DNA of 63,148 nucleotides, taken from the NCBI RefSeq assembly GCF_900104615.1, contig NZ_LT629939.1, positions 2,115,519 through 2,178,666 on the forward strand, read 5' to 3'. The position numbers and the translations under genes were made by a program. A model generated the notes under the pieces. It had not been told where the DNA came from and searched no databases. It saw only the letters and a list, made by a program, of their open reading frames with translations. Shown one piece after another: positions 1-8,295 of the stretch. The first letter of the stretch is position 1. The number at the start of each line of letters is the position of its first letter. The DNA comes from Merdimmobilis hominis (GTDB lineage Bacteria; Bacillota; Clostridia; Oscillospirales; Ruminococcaceae).

Positions 1-1
1 C

Positions 2-379
2 TGCCAGGTGGAGTGCGGCTCCGCAGCGGCCATGGCCGCTGCCGCTTCGGTGGTCATGGCTGGGGGCAGCGACGAGCAGGCGCTCAACGCCTCTGCCATC
101 GCCCTAAAAAATGTGCTGGGCCTGGTTTGTGACCCGGTAGCTGGCCTGGTGGAGGTCCCCTGTGCCAAGCGCAACGCCTCCCAGTCGGCCAATGCCATCT
201 CCGCCGCGGAGATGTCCCTGGCGGGAATCAAGAGCAACATCCCCTTTGACGAGTGCGTCGAGGCGATGATGAAGGTGGGCCGCATGCTGCCCTGCCAGCT
301 GCGGGAGACCGCCCAGGGCGGTTTGGCTGTCACCCCCACCGGCCGCAAGATCGACGAGCGTCTCCACCCCAAAAACTAG
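2..379 (+). CDS. sdaAA: L-serine dehydratase, iron-sulfur type, alpha subunit (3' end only)
   Basis: This is the C-terminal part of the Fe-S L-serine ammonia-lyase alpha chain, which deaminates serine to pyruvate and ammonia. The window opens inside the gene, and the frame is open from base 2 to a TAG stop. Visible family features are the CQVECGSAAAMAAAA segment with cysteines expected to hold the [4Fe-4S] cluster, GLVCDPVAGLVEVPC with two more cysteines, and the GGLAVTPTG tail near the end. In this family the alpha chain normally follows a beta subunit gene, which would lie outside the window. There is no obvious terminator before mnmA, which starts 80 bp downstream. Confidence 0.93.
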   Translation, partial: CQVECGSAAAMAAAASVVMAGGSDEQALNASAIALKNVLGLVCDPVAGLVEVPCAKRNASQSANAISAAEMSLAGIKSNIPFDECVEAMMKVGRMLPCQLRETAQGGLAVTPTGRKIDERLHPKN

Positions 380-459
380 AAGAAATAGAAAAATTGGCCT
401 GCTTGCCCTTTCCGGTTTCGGAGAGGGCAGCTTTTGGTTTTGCCCAAAGGAGGAAATGG

Positions 460-1515
460 ATGGAAAAACGAGTATTGCTGGGGATGAGCGGCGGGGTGGA
501 CAGCTCCACCAGCCTGCTTTTGCTGCAGCAGCAGGGATACCAGGTGGAAGGGGCCACCTTCCGCCTGTGGAAGCCGGATGAGGAAAGCCGCGCCCAAGGG
601 GAACGGGAGATCGAAAGCGCCCGGCAGCTCTGCGGGAAACTGGGGGTTCCCCACCACGTCATCGACTGGACACAGGAGTTCCAAACCCAGGTGGTGGACT
701 ATTTTGTGGGGGAATATCAAAAGGGCCGCACCCCCAACCCCTGCGTCATCTGCAACCGCACCATCAAATTTTCCGCCTTTTGGAATTGGGCCAAGGAGCG
801 GGGGTTTGACTACATTGCCACCGGCCACTACGCCCGTATCGGCGAGGAAAAGGGCCGGTACTTCCTGCGCAAGGCCGCTTGTGAGAAGAAGGACCAGAGC
901 TACTTCCTCTATGTGGCCAGCCAGGAACAGCTGGCCCACCTGCTGTTCCCCTTGGGGGAGTACAGCAAAGAGGAAGTGCGGGCTATGGCGGCCCAGCACC
1001 AGCTCTCGGTGGCCAAAAAGCCGGATAGCCAGGATGTCTGCTTTATCCCCGATGGGGAATACGGCAAATTTTTGGCTGCCTACACCGGGAAGAAGGCCCC
1101 CATCGGCCGGTTTGTGGACCAGGCGGGAAACCCTTTAGGGGAGCACCTGGGCCTCTGGAATTACACCATCGGCCAGCGCAAAGGGCTGGGGGTCACCTTT
1201 GGCAAACCCATGTTTGTGGAGAAGATCGACCCGGTGACCAGGGAGATCACCCTGGGGGACAACGATGCCCTGTTCCGGCGGGAACTGTGGGTGGAATCCC
1301 CTAACTGGATGGCCATTCCCGGGTTGGAGGCCCCGCGCCCGGCCCAAATCCGCATCCGGTCGGCCCACAAGGCCCAGCCTGGGATGCTGTACCCCCTGCC
1401 GGATGGCAGCGTCCGGGTGGAGTTCCAGGAACCCCAGCGGGCAATTACTGTGGGCCAGTCCGCCGTCTTTTATGAAGGGGAACGGGTGCTGGGCGGCGGC
1501 GTTATCCAGCGGTGA
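460..1515 (+). CDS. mnmA: tRNA-specific 2-thiouridylase MnmA
   Basis: MnmA makes the 2-thiouridine at wobble position 34 of tRNA(Lys/Glu/Gln), using ATP and a relayed persulfide sulfur. The 351-residue length fits the family. The N-terminal PP-loop SGGVDSS lies at residues 10-16. The two catalytic cysteines are in NPCVICNR (about residue 101) and in DSQDVCF (about residue 200), and GHYAR and the C-terminal beta-barrel region are present. The open frame extends 69 codons upstream, but ATG 460 is the start because AAAGGAGG (447-454) sits just before it and the PP-loop follows at the usual distance. An intrinsic terminator follows immediately, so the gene ends its transcription unit. Confidence 0.96.
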   Translation: MEKRVLLGMSGGVDSSTSLLLLQQQGYQVEGATFRLWKPDEESRAQGEREIESARQLCGKLGVPHHVIDWTQEFQTQVVDYFVGEYQKGRTPNPCVICNRTIKFSAFWNWAKERGFDYIATGHYARIGEEKGRYFLRKAACEKKDQSYFLYVASQEQLAHLLFPLGEYSKEEVRAMAAQHQLSVAKKPDSQDVCFIPDGEYGKFLAAYTGKKAPIGRFVDQAGNPLGEHLGLWNYTIGQRKGLGVTFGKPMFVEKIDPVTREITLGDNDALFRRELWVESPNWMAIPGLEAPRPAQIRIRSAHKAQPGMLYPLPDGSVRVEFQEPQRAITVGQSAVFYEGERVLGGGVIQR

Positions 1516-1526
1516 GGAATCTAGCA

Positions 1527-1560
1527 AAGAGGGGAAGCGATACGCTTCCCCTCTTTTTTT
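1527..1560 (+). terminator. Intrinsic terminator after mnmA
   Basis: The sequence shows a perfect stem AGAGGGGAAGCG / CGCTTCCCCTCT with a short loop, followed by seven or more T residues. Confidence 0.93.
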
Positions 1561-1726
1561 GTTGCATTTCATATAGAAATGTCAAATAAATCCGGGGTTT
1601 GCATTGAGATTATGAATTGGAAAAGAAATTTGACCCGTGGTATCCTGTTATAGAATTAAGTGGTTCCCGGCCCGCATCCGGTGGGGCTGGTGCTGCCATT
1701 TGACTGAAGAAAGGATGTTGACTTAC

Positions 1727-2548
1727 ATGAAAAAGAGATTGTTAGCCGCTGTTATGGTGGCAGTTACCCTGCTGTCCGGCTGCGGCGGAGGCGGAAATCC
1801 CTCCAGCAGTTCTTCCGAAACCCCTTCCAACAGCTCCCAGGAGGAGGTCAAGGTAATTCGAGTCGGCATGGACGGCGAGACCCCCGGCTTCTCCTCCCTG
1901 GATGAAAACGGGGAAATGGTGGGCCTGGATGTGGACATCTGGAAGGAGATCGGCAAGCGTACCGGGTATGAGATCCAGTTTGAGCGGATGGAGTTCTCCT
2001 CCCTGTTCAGCCTGCTGGACGACGGCCGTTTGGACACCGTGGCCAACGAGATCTCGGTGACTGAGGAGCGGCAGAAGAGCTACAACTTCTCCGATCCCGC
2101 CTACTTTGACAGGATCACCTTCCTCTCCCGGGCGGATACGGAAATCAGCGATCCCAAAGACCTGGACGGCATGAGCATCGGCGTGGAGCCCGCTTCCTCC
2201 GACGTGGAAATCGTGGACGCGGTGGATGCGTCTTTGGGAATCACCCTCAACCGGGTGTACTACGACGGCTTCTCCATCCAGGATGTGGTGCTGGGCCGGA
2301 TCGACATGTGGATCAAAGGGGAGACCGGCGCCCTCCAGGTTATCGAAGAGATGGGCAGCGATAAACTGAAAATCCTCTATAAAACCGATGTGGTCTTTGA
2401 CTGCGCCTATCCCTTTGCCAAGACCGAAAAGGGCCAGGAGCTGATGGAGCTGACCAACAAGGCCCTCTCTGAGATGCGGGAGGACGGCACCTTGAAGGCC
2501 CTCTCGGAGAAGCACTTCGGCATTGACATCACCACCAAAGAAGCGTAA
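1727..2548 (+). CDS. Amino-acid ABC transporter substrate-binding lipoprotein
   Basis: This is an extracytoplasmic receptor of the SBP_bac_3 family, which captures polar amino acids for the permease and ATPase encoded just downstream. The 273-residue protein has a lipoprotein signal peptide with lipobox LLSGC (Cys19), then a Gly/Ser-rich linker, then the bilobal fold with typical stretches such as IRVGMDGETPGF and VGLDVDIWKEI. A TAG stop at the end of the upstream region and the signal peptide support ATG 1727; ATG 1715 and TTG 1718 are in frame but too close to GAAGAAAGG (1706-1714). TTGACC (1630-1635) and TAGAAT (1651-1656) upstream form a promoter-like pair with a short 15-bp spacer. The ligand cannot be told from sequence alone; cystine or other polar amino acids are possible. 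Confidence 0.92.
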   Translation: MKKRLLAAVMVAVTLLSGCGGGGNPSSSSSETPSNSSQEEVKVIRVGMDGETPGFSSLDENGEMVGLDVDIWKEIGKRTGYEIQFERMEFSSLFSLLDDGRLDTVANEISVTEERQKSYNFSDPAYFDRITFLSRADTEISDPKDLDGMSIGVEPASSDVEIVDAVDASLGITLNRVYYDGFSIQDVVLGRIDMWIKGETGALQVIEEMGSDKLKILYKTDVVFDCAYPFAKTEKGQELMELTNKALSEMREDGTLKALSEKHFGIDITTKEA

Positions 2549-2556
2549 AGGAAACC

Positions 2557-3222
2557 ATGAATCCAAACATTGAATACATCCTCCTGGTCTTCCGGGAGAT
2601 GCTTCCGGCCCTGCCCCAAACCTTGTGGATCTGCCTTTTGTCCTTTGGTCTGTCGGTGGCCCTCGCCCTGTTTGTCACCGTTGTGGACTTTTTTCAGGTG
2701 CCAGTGCTGCGGCGGGTGTGCAACTTTTATGTCTCCTTTTTCCGGGGGACGCCGCTGGTGGCACAGCTCTTTTTGTTCTACTTTGGCCTCCCTTCCATCT
2801 GCCAGGTCTTTATGGCGATCACCAAAATGCAGGCGGTGGTGTTGGGGCTGGGGTTTAATGCAGGCGCCTATATGCGGGAGAGCTTCCGGGGAGCGATCCT
2901 CTCGGTGGACAAAGGCCAGCTGGAGGCCGCTTATTCCATCGGCATGAGCGACATGAAGGTGATGTGGCGGATCATCCTGCCCCAGGCGGTGGTGGTGGCC
3001 ATCCCCTCCTTGGTCAACAACCTGGTGGACATCCTCAAGGGCTCTTCTTTGGCCTTTACCGTGGGGGTGATCGACATCACCGCCGCGGCCAAGCTGCGGG
3101 CTTCGGCCAACTTCAAGTATTTTCACGCCTATCTGGCGCTCATGTTCCTATATTGGGTGCTTGTCCTTGCCCTAGAGCGGGGACAGGCAGTGCTGGAAAA
3201 GAGGCTTGCCCGCAACCGGTAA
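2557..3222 (+). CDS. Amino-acid ABC transporter permease
   Basis: This is an inner-membrane permease of the HisMQ/GlnP class (221 residues), starting 8 bp after the receptor gene. It has an N-terminal hydrophobic segment, FFRGTPLVAQLFLFYFGLP (typical of the family) at about residue 61, and the EAA loop EAAYSIGMSDMKVMW at about residue 123 that docks on the ATPase. Members of this class act as a dimer. Only one permease gene is present, so a homodimer is expected. The adjacent receptor and ATPase genes make a complete three-gene importer. Confidence 0.94.
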   Translation: MNPNIEYILLVFREMLPALPQTLWICLLSFGLSVALALFVTVVDFFQVPVLRRVCNFYVSFFRGTPLVAQLFLFYFGLPSICQVFMAITKMQAVVLGLGFNAGAYMRESFRGAILSVDKGQLEAAYSIGMSDMKVMWRIILPQAVVVAIPSLVNNLVDILKGSSLAFTVGVIDITAAAKLRASANFKYFHAYLALMFLYWVLVLALERGQAVLEKRLARNR

Positions 3223-3255
3223 AAGGGAAGCAGATGGACTGGGGGACTGTCAAAC

Positions 3256-3999
3256 ATGATATCCATTGAGAATATCCACAAGAAATTCGGCGACCTGGAG
3301 GTGCTCAAAGGCGTCAGCCTAGAGGTGAAGAAAGGCGAGGTCATCGCCATCATCGGCCCCTCCGGCACTGGAAAGTCCACCCTGCTGCGCTGCGTCAACT
3401 ACTTGGAGCGGCCGGAGGAGGGGCGGATCACCATCGGGGATCTGTCGGTGGACGCCAAAACCGCCACTAAACAGGAGATTTTAAAGCTGCGCCAAAGAAC
3501 TTCCATGGTCTTTCAAAGCTACAACTTGTTCAAGCACAAAACCGCCCTGGAAAATGTGATGGAGCCTCTGGTTGCGGCCAAGGGCATGAAAAAATCCCAG
3601 GCGGAGCCCATCGCCCGGGAGCTGATCGCCAAGGTTGGCCTTTTGGACAAGGCGGACCAATACCCTTCCAAATTGTCCGGCGGCCAGCAGCAGCGGATCG
3701 GCATCGCCCGGGCTATGGCGGTCCATCCCCAGCTGATGCTGTTCGACGAGCCCACCAGCGCCCTGGACCCGGAATTGGTGGGGGAGGTGCTCAAGGTCAT
3801 CAAGGACCTGGCGGAGAACCACATGACCATGCTCATCGTCACCCATGAGATGAAATTTGCCCAGCAGGTCGCCGACCGGGTGATCTTTATGGATGGCGGG
3901 GGGATTGTGGAAGAGGGGCCGCCCCAGCAGATTTTTTCATCGCCCCGCAGCGAGCGCACCATCCGGTTTTTAAACATGGTGCGGCAGAAGGACCTGTAA
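3256..3999 (+). CDS. Amino-acid ABC transporter ATP-binding protein
   Basis: This is the cytoplasmic ATPase of the polar amino-acid importer (247 residues). Walker [10 protein letters not shown] is at 34-42, the Q-loop VFQSYNLF near 85, signature LSGGQQQR at about 140, Walker [14 protein letters not shown] at about 160, and the switch histidine lies in VTHEM. The pattern [17 protein letters not shown] is characteristic of the GlnQ/HisP subfamily. The gene lies 33 bp after the permease, and the preceding GGGGGACTG may serve as a weak ribosome binding site. All key residues are present. Confidence 0.95.
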   Translation: MISIENIHKKFGDLEVLKGVSLEVKKGEVIAIIGPSGTGKSTLLRCVNYLERPEEGRITIGDLSVDAKTATKQEILKLRQRTSMVFQSYNLFKHKTALENVMEPLVAAKGMKKSQAEPIARELIAKVGLLDKADQYPSKLSGGQQQRIGIARAMAVHPQLMLFDEPTSALDPELVGEVLKVIKDLAENHMTMLIVTHEMKFAQQVADRVIFMDGGGIVEEGPPQQIFSSPRSERTIRFLNMVRQKDL

Positions 4000-4133
4000 G
4001 GGGAGAGCTAGGGCATTTGGAGGGACGATCCCCCCAGGCGGGGGATTCCACCTGCCGTTTGTCACTTCGCATGGCAGGGCGGAGTTTTTTCTGGAATTTG
4101 TGCCGGTGCGAAGCGGCGGAAAGAAGGATCGTT

Positions 4134-4619
4134 ATGAACTGTGCCATCCGGCAGGTCACCGCGGCTGACGTGGATGCGGTGACTAGGTTGGAAGCCAAGT
4201 GCTTCCCGCCCCACGAGGCGCCGGGACGGGAGGTGTTCGCCCGCCGGATCGCCGCCTTTGGGGACAGCTTTTTTGTAGCGGAACAGGATGGGGAGATCCT
4301 GGGGATGATCAACGGCTGCGTCACCGACCAGCCCCGCATCCTGGACGCCATGTACCAGGATGAATCCCTCCACCGGCCAGAAGGCGCTTATCAGACGGTG
4401 TTTGGCCTGGCGGTGGACCCCGATTTCCGGCGTCAGGGAATCGCCTCCCAACTGATGCGGTATTTCATCCAACTGGCCAAAGAGAGGGGAAAGGCGGGCT
4501 TGGTGCTCACCTGTTCCTTGGACAAGATCCCTTTTTACGAGCGCTATGGCTATGAGAATGAAGGCTGTTTTAAAACCGATTCCGATGGGGACTGGTACCG
4601 CATGGTGCTGCGTTTCTAG
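4134..4619 (+). CDS. GNAT family N-acetyltransferase
   Basis: The 161-residue protein has the acetyl-CoA binding motif A as VDPDFRRQGIASQLM, preceded by a beta strand (FGLAV) and followed by CSLDKIPFYERYGY, the usual motif B region. The start ATG 4134 is preceded by AAGAAGGA (4121-4128). The longer frame upstream has no ribosome binding site. The substrate is unknown; the ending resembles small-molecule or aralkylamine-type acetyltransferases rather than RimI. It stands alone between the ABC transporter and a terminator. Confidence 0.88.
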   Translation: MNCAIRQVTAADVDAVTRLEAKCFPPHEAPGREVFARRIAAFGDSFFVAEQDGEILGMINGCVTDQPRILDAMYQDESLHRPEGAYQTVFGLAVDPDFRRQGIASQLMRYFIQLAKERGKAGLVLTCSLDKIPFYERYGYENEGCFKTDSDGDWYRMVLRF

Positions 4620-4620
4620 A

Positions 4621-4658
4621 AAAAGCACAGGGCTTTCATAGGGGGCCCTGTGCTTTTT
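4621..4658 (+). terminator. Intrinsic terminator after GNAT gene
   Basis: Stem AAAAGCACAGGGC / GCCCTGTGCTTTTT with a T-run on the right and an A-run on the left. Confidence 0.9.
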
Positions 4659-4720
4659 CGCTTCTTGGCAGGTCATATTGTCCCGGACTCCCCCATAGAC
4701 TGGTACAAAAACCGGAGAAG

Positions 4721-5521
4721 GTGAAGGTTATTACAAAGAAAGTATGGATTCGCTACGCAGCAGCCCTCGCCCTTGCCGCCGCATTGTGGGGAAGCTTGGC
4801 TTGGCAGCGGCAGGCAGTGCTAACCGAGGCGCGGGAGAGCCACTCAAACTTGTATGTAGAACCCAGCAACTCGGTGAACACCATGGCGGAGAAAACGGTT
4901 TATCTCACCTATGACGATGGCCCCAGCAAAAACACGCCGCGCATTTTAGATGTGCTGAAAAAGCACGGTGTCAAGGCCACTTTTTTTGTTATCGGCAAGG
5001 AGGACGAGGAGTCCCTCGCCCTGTACCGGCGGATTGTGGAGGAGGGCCACACCATTGCGGTCCACACCTATTCCCACAAATACCACGAGATCTACCGGTC
5101 GGTAGACGCCTATCTGGAGGATTTTGAGAAGGTGGAAAACCTGATCTACAACACCACCGGGGTCCACCCGAAAATCTTCCGCTTCCCCGGGGGAAGCGTC
5201 AACTCCCTGGTGCCCTCCAAGCAGGTCCACAAGGATATCATCCGGGAGATCACCCGCCGGGGCTATGTGTTCTACGATTGGAATGTGGTCTCGGGGGATG
5301 ACACCGCCACCGTCTACCCAGCCCAGACCCTGGCGGACAATGTGCTGAAAGCCGCCGGGAGGGTGAAAAGCCCGGTGGTGCTGTTCCACGACGCGCCCCT
5401 CTGCCGCACAACCCCCGACGCCACCGACATCGTCATCCAGCGGCTGCTGGAGCAGGGGTATGCCTTCGCCGCTCTGAGCGAGGACACCCAGCCCATCCAG
5501 TTTACCTCCACCGGCAATTGA
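4721..5521 (+). CDS. Polysaccharide deacetylase (NodB domain), membrane anchored
   Basis: This is a carbohydrate esterase family 4 protein of 266 residues, likely removing N-acetyl groups from peptidoglycan outside the membrane. A single N-terminal hydrophobic segment (about residues 11-26) serves as anchor or signal. The catalytic motifs run in order: TYDDGPS (motif 1, both Asp), HTYSHKYHEIY (motif 2, metal-binding His pair), RFPGGS (motif 3), DWNVVSGDD (motif 4) and VVLFHDAP (motif 5, catalytic His). The chosen start is GTG 4721, right behind GGAGAAG. The spacing is tight, so a nearby alternative start is possible. The closest known type is the PdaA/PgdA-like deacetylase. Confidence 0.92.
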   Translation: MKVITKKVWIRYAAALALAAALWGSLAWQRQAVLTEARESHSNLYVEPSNSVNTMAEKTVYLTYDDGPSKNTPRILDVLKKHGVKATFFVIGKEDEESLALYRRIVEEGHTIAVHTYSHKYHEIYRSVDAYLEDFEKVENLIYNTTGVHPKIFRFPGGSVNSLVPSKQVHKDIIREITRRGYVFYDWNVVSGDDTATVYPAQTLADNVLKAAGRVKSPVVLFHDAPLCRTTPDATDIVIQRLLEQGYAFAALSEDTQPIQFTSTGN

Positions 5522-5596
5522 CATCGGGTGGACAGGGTGATACTATGGTGGTAACAACCCGTCCTGCGGGATTTTGAAAAATTGAGGTGCACAGGT

Positions 5597-6322
5597 ATGA
5601 CATTAAACATTGGGCACAGAGGCTTTAGCGGCTTGTATCCGGAAAACACTATGCTCTCCTTCCAAAAGGCGCTGGAAGCGGGGGTGGACGGCTTCGAATT
5701 CGACACCCATTTGACCAAAGACGGCGAGATTGTGGTCATCCACGATGAGAAAATCGACCGCACCACCAACGGCACCGGTTTTGTCAAGGATTACACCTAT
5801 GAGGAACTAAAGCAGTTTGACGCTTCCTCGGTGTTCGCCGGCCAGTATGGCTTCAACTATATCCCCACCCTGCGGGAGTATTTTGAGCTGACCAAGGGCA
5901 TGGACCTGATGACCAACATCGAGCTGAAAAACAGCATCATCTGGTACGACGGTATGGAGGAGAAGGTTATCGCCATGATCCGGGAATACGGGGTAGAGGA
6001 GCAGATCGTCCTTTCCTCTTTCAACCACTACTCCATTATGAAGTGCAAAAAACTGGCCCCTGAGCTGAAGTGCGGCTTCCTGGACAGCTCCTGGCTGGTC
6101 AACCCCGGCGAGTACACCAAATCCCGCGGGGTGGAATGCTATCACCCCAGCTTCCGCAGCCTGGATGAAGCCACAGTGGCGGAAGTCCACAGCCACGGTA
6201 TCGAAATCAACACCTGGACGGTCAACGAGACCGAGGACATTCAAAGGATGTTTGACCTGGGGGTCCATTCGGTGATCACCAACTTCCCCGACCGGGTCAA
6301 CGCAGTCAAACAGGGGAGATAA
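5597..6322 (+). CDS. Glycerophosphodiester phosphodiesterase
   Basis: This GDPD-family TIM-barrel enzyme of 241 residues hydrolyses glycerophosphodiesters to glycerol-3-phosphate and an alcohol. Catalytic signatures are HRG (7-9), PENT (15-18), FEFDTHLTKDG with the metal-binding Glu/Asp, and VVIHDEKIDRTTNG with the second catalytic His. No signal peptide is seen, so it should act in the cytoplasm. ATG 5597 is used because GAGGTG (5585-5590) precedes it by 6 bp; an in-frame TTG five codons upstream is less likely. It ends just before a bidirectional terminator. Confidence 0.94.
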   Translation: MTLNIGHRGFSGLYPENTMLSFQKALEAGVDGFEFDTHLTKDGEIVVIHDEKIDRTTNGTGFVKDYTYEELKQFDASSVFAGQYGFNYIPTLREYFELTKGMDLMTNIELKNSIIWYDGMEEKVIAMIREYGVEEQIVLSSFNHYSIMKCKKLAPELKCGFLDSSWLVNPGEYTKSRGVECYHPSFRSLDEATVAEVHSHGIEINTWTVNETEDIQRMFDLGVHSVITNFPDRVNAVKQGR

Positions 6323-6336
6323 AGCCCTCTATCGAA

Positions 6337-6370
6337 AAAAGCCAGCTTCCTGGGAAGCTGGCTTTTCTTG
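6337..6370. terminator. Bidirectional terminator between GDPD and the LysO genes
   Basis: AAAAAAGCCAGCTTCC / GGAAGCTGGCTTTTC inverted repeat with A-run on the left and T-run on the right, lying between converging genes. Confidence 0.9.
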
Positions 6371-6375
6371 TTGGA

Positions 6376-6981
6376 TCAGTGGGGCAACAGCCTCCAGCAC
6401 AGGTCGATGGCAATGGGCACCGCCGCGGAACACAGCACCCCGTTGAACACCGACAGGACCACCACCTCCTCGCTGGTGTGGCGGATCAGCATGGGCAGGG
6501 TGGTGTCCTCGCTGGTGGCGCCCGCCGGGGCGATGGCGGTAAAGTGGTTTAAATGTTTGGCGATGGGTGGAATGAGGGCAAAGGAGACAATCTCCCGCAT
6601 CAAGTTGGCGAGGAAAGCCAGCGATCCCGCTTGGGCGGAGGAGAGGTCGGTGAGCAGCACTCCCGCTAAGCTGTACCAGCCCATGCCGCAGGCGATGGCC
6701 GTCCCCTCCCCCAGGGGATAGGAGAGAAGGAGGGAGGCGATCATCCCGCCTAGGATGGAGCCGGTGATCACCCCAAAAGGGATGAGCAGTATCTTTAGGT
6801 GGTATTCCCCCACCTTTTGAAAGACCAGCTTGTTGGTCCCCACGCTGATGCCCACAGCGAACATCAAAAGGTAGAGCACATAAGGGGAGAGCTGGGCAAA
6901 GAGGGCCACCACCTGGGGCGAGAAGATCCACCGGCCGCAGACAATCCCCAAAAAAAGGCTAACAATCGCCGCTAGAACCAT
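6376..6981 (-). CDS. lysO: LysO-type lysine exporter, C-terminal domain protein
   Basis: This is the larger C-terminal unit of the LysO (formerly DUF340) family, with about six hydrophobic segments. Features are LMFAVGISVGTNK, CGMGWYSLAGVLLTD and LANLMREIVSFALIPP, the last with the conserved acidic residue implicated in transport. In E. coli LysO is one chain; here the N-terminal unit is a separate gene that overlaps this one by about 23 bp, so the two are translationally coupled and presumably assemble. GGAGAGGAGG lies immediately before an ATG-GCC-ATG; the second ATG (6981) has the better spacing, and ATG 6987 is the alternative. The predicted role is export of L-lysine or a toxic analogue. 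Confidence 0.88.
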   Translation of the reverse strand: MVLAAIVSLFLGIVCGRWIFSPQVVALFAQLSPYVLYLLMFAVGISVGTNKLVFQKVGEYHLKILLIPFGVITGSILGGMIASLLLSYPLGEGTAIACGMGWYSLAGVLLTDLSSAQAGSLAFLANLMREIVSFALIPPIAKHLNHFTAIAPAGATSEDTTLPMLIRHTSEEVVVLSVFNGVLCSAAVPIAIDLCWRLLPH

Positions 6982-7270
6982 GGCCATCCTCCTCTCCTAT
7001 TGACTGCTTGGCGGCCAGGAACCTCTGGGTCAGGGGGTAGACCAGTGCCACCGACCCGGCAATGGGCAGCAGGCAGAAAAACAGGCTCTGTACCCCAAGG
7101 GTGGAGAGCTCCTCAAAAAATTGGGGCCGTGCTCCCAGGGATACCCCCATGGAGAAAATCAAAATCACGGTGCAAAGGAGCTGCAAATTGGCGTTGAAAC
7201 GGTAAAGTTTTTGAGGGAACCATCTGGCGCCCAAAAGGACGCCGGCGCACATGACCAGTAGGATATCCAA
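6959..7270 (-). CDS. LysO-type lysine exporter, N-terminal domain protein
   Basis: This 103-residue, three-helix membrane protein corresponds to the N-terminal part of LysO (segments MDILLVMCAGVLLGARW, LLCTVILIFSMGVSLG, SLFFCLLPIAGSVALVY). The start is TTG 7270, supported by AAGGAGG eight bases upstream on the minus strand. It is the first gene of a two-gene operon driven by a near-consensus promoter (7404-7433) divergent from sfsA. A two-gene LysO is known in some Firmicutes, so this is unlikely to be a broken gene: the overlap is clean and both frames have good ribosome binding sites. Confidence 0.85.
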   Translation of the reverse strand: MDILLVMCAGVLLGARWFPQKLYRFNANLQLLCTVILIFSMGVSLGARPQFFEELSTLGVQSLFFCLLPIAGSVALVYPLTQRFLAAKQSIGEEDGHGSSGDC

Positions 7271-7403
7271 AGGGGAAACCTCCTTGAAAAATGGTTGATT
7301 TGGCGGCGGCCAATGCCCGAGGCCCTAGCGGGAACTGGGCGCTTGCCCCACCCCTTAGCGGGGGCCGCCGGCCCGAAATCCAGCCGCAGGGACACTGTTG
7401 TTC

Positions 7404-7433
7404 ATTGTACCGGGAGAAGGGGGGATTTGTCAA
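7404..7433 (-). promoter_or_regulatory. Promoter of the LysO operon
   Basis: On the minus strand TTGACA (7433-7428) and TACAAT (7409-7404) are separated by 18 bp. The pair interleaves with the approach to the divergent sfsA promoter. Confidence 0.7.
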
Positions 7434-7439
7434 ACCCCG

Positions 7440-7468
7440 TTGCCTTTTTGCCGGGGAAAAGGTACAAT
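7440..7468 (+). promoter_or_regulatory. Promoter of sfsA
   Basis: TTGCCT (7440-7445), 17-bp spacer, TACAAT (7463-7468), 23 bp before the ATG. Confidence 0.6.
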
Positions 7469-7491
7469 GGGCAGAGAAAGAAGGGGCAATC

Positions 7492-8187
7492 ATGCATTAC
7501 AAATTGGTTTATCCGGCGGTCTTTTTGGAGAGGCCCAACCGGTTTATCGCCCGGTGCCTGCTGGACGGCCAGGAGGTGCGGGCCCATGTGAAGAACACCG
7601 GCCGCTGCCGGGAACTTTTGCTGCCCGGCGCCACCGTCTATCTGGAAAAGGCCCAGAACCCCCAGCGCAAAACCGCTTATTCCCTTATCGCGGTGGAAAA
7701 AGGGGATCTGCTCATCAACATGGACTCCCAAGCGCCCAACGCTTTGGCAGAAGAGGCCATCCTCTCCGGCCGGGTGGCGCTGCCGGGGTTTCACGCCGGA
7801 GCCTTTGCCCTGCGCCGGGAGGTCACCCACGGGGATTCCAGGTTTGACCTCTACCTGGAAGAAGGGGAGCGCCGGGCATTTGTGGAGGTAAAAGGGGTAA
7901 CCTTGGAGGAAGATGGTGTGGCTCTATTCCCTGATGCCCCCACCCAGCGGGGCATCAAACACCTGGAGGGGCTATCCCGCGCGGTGGGGGAGGGGTACGG
8001 GGCTGCCCTCCTGCTGGTGATCCAGTTCACCGGGGCAAAGGAGTTTTGCCCCAACGATAAGACCCATCCCCAGTTTGGGGAGGCCCTCCGGCGGGCGCAG
8101 GAGGCTGGGGTACAGCTGCTCTGTTATGAGTGTGCCGTCGCCCCCAGCCATGTGGAGGTCACCGCCCCGGTCCCCATCCGGCTGTAG
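7492..8187 (+). CDS. sfsA: SfsA family DNA/RNA nuclease-like protein
   Basis: This 231-residue protein of the SfsA (sugar fermentation stimulation) family has an N-terminal OB-like part with FLERPNRFIARC, HVKNTGRCRELL and GATVYLEKA. The C-terminal restriction-nuclease-like part has SRFDLYLEEG, FVEVKGVTL and the ALFPDAPTQRG motif. The E-x-K motif (EVK) and the preceding Asp suit a PD-(D/E)XK active site. ATG 7492 is chosen because AGAAAGAAGGGG precedes it and homology begins there; the frame is open 67 codons further upstream. The biological role of the family is poorly established. It sits divergent from LysO and before a bidirectional terminator. Confidence 0.94.
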   Translation: MHYKLVYPAVFLERPNRFIARCLLDGQEVRAHVKNTGRCRELLLPGATVYLEKAQNPQRKTAYSLIAVEKGDLLINMDSQAPNALAEEAILSGRVALPGFHAGAFALRREVTHGDSRFDLYLEEGERRAFVEVKGVTLEEDGVALFPDAPTQRGIKHLEGLSRAVGEGYGAALLLVIQFTGAKEFCPNDKTHPQFGEALRRAQEAGVQLLCYECAVAPSHVEVTAPVPIRL

Positions 8188-8252
8188 TGCGGCTTTTCGG
8201 CACATCTGAGGGGTTGCACACATCGCTGAATCCGGAAATTTTGGGACAAAAA

Positions 8253-8284
8253 ACGGGAACTCCGCCACAGGAGTTCCCGTTTTG
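8253..8284. terminator. Bidirectional terminator between sfsA and the 8296-8922 gene
   Basis: ACGGGAACTCC / GGAGTTCCCGT perfect 11-bp stem flanked by AAAAAA and TTTT, between convergent genes. Confidence 0.92.
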
Positions 8285-8295
8285 CATCGCGTTTC

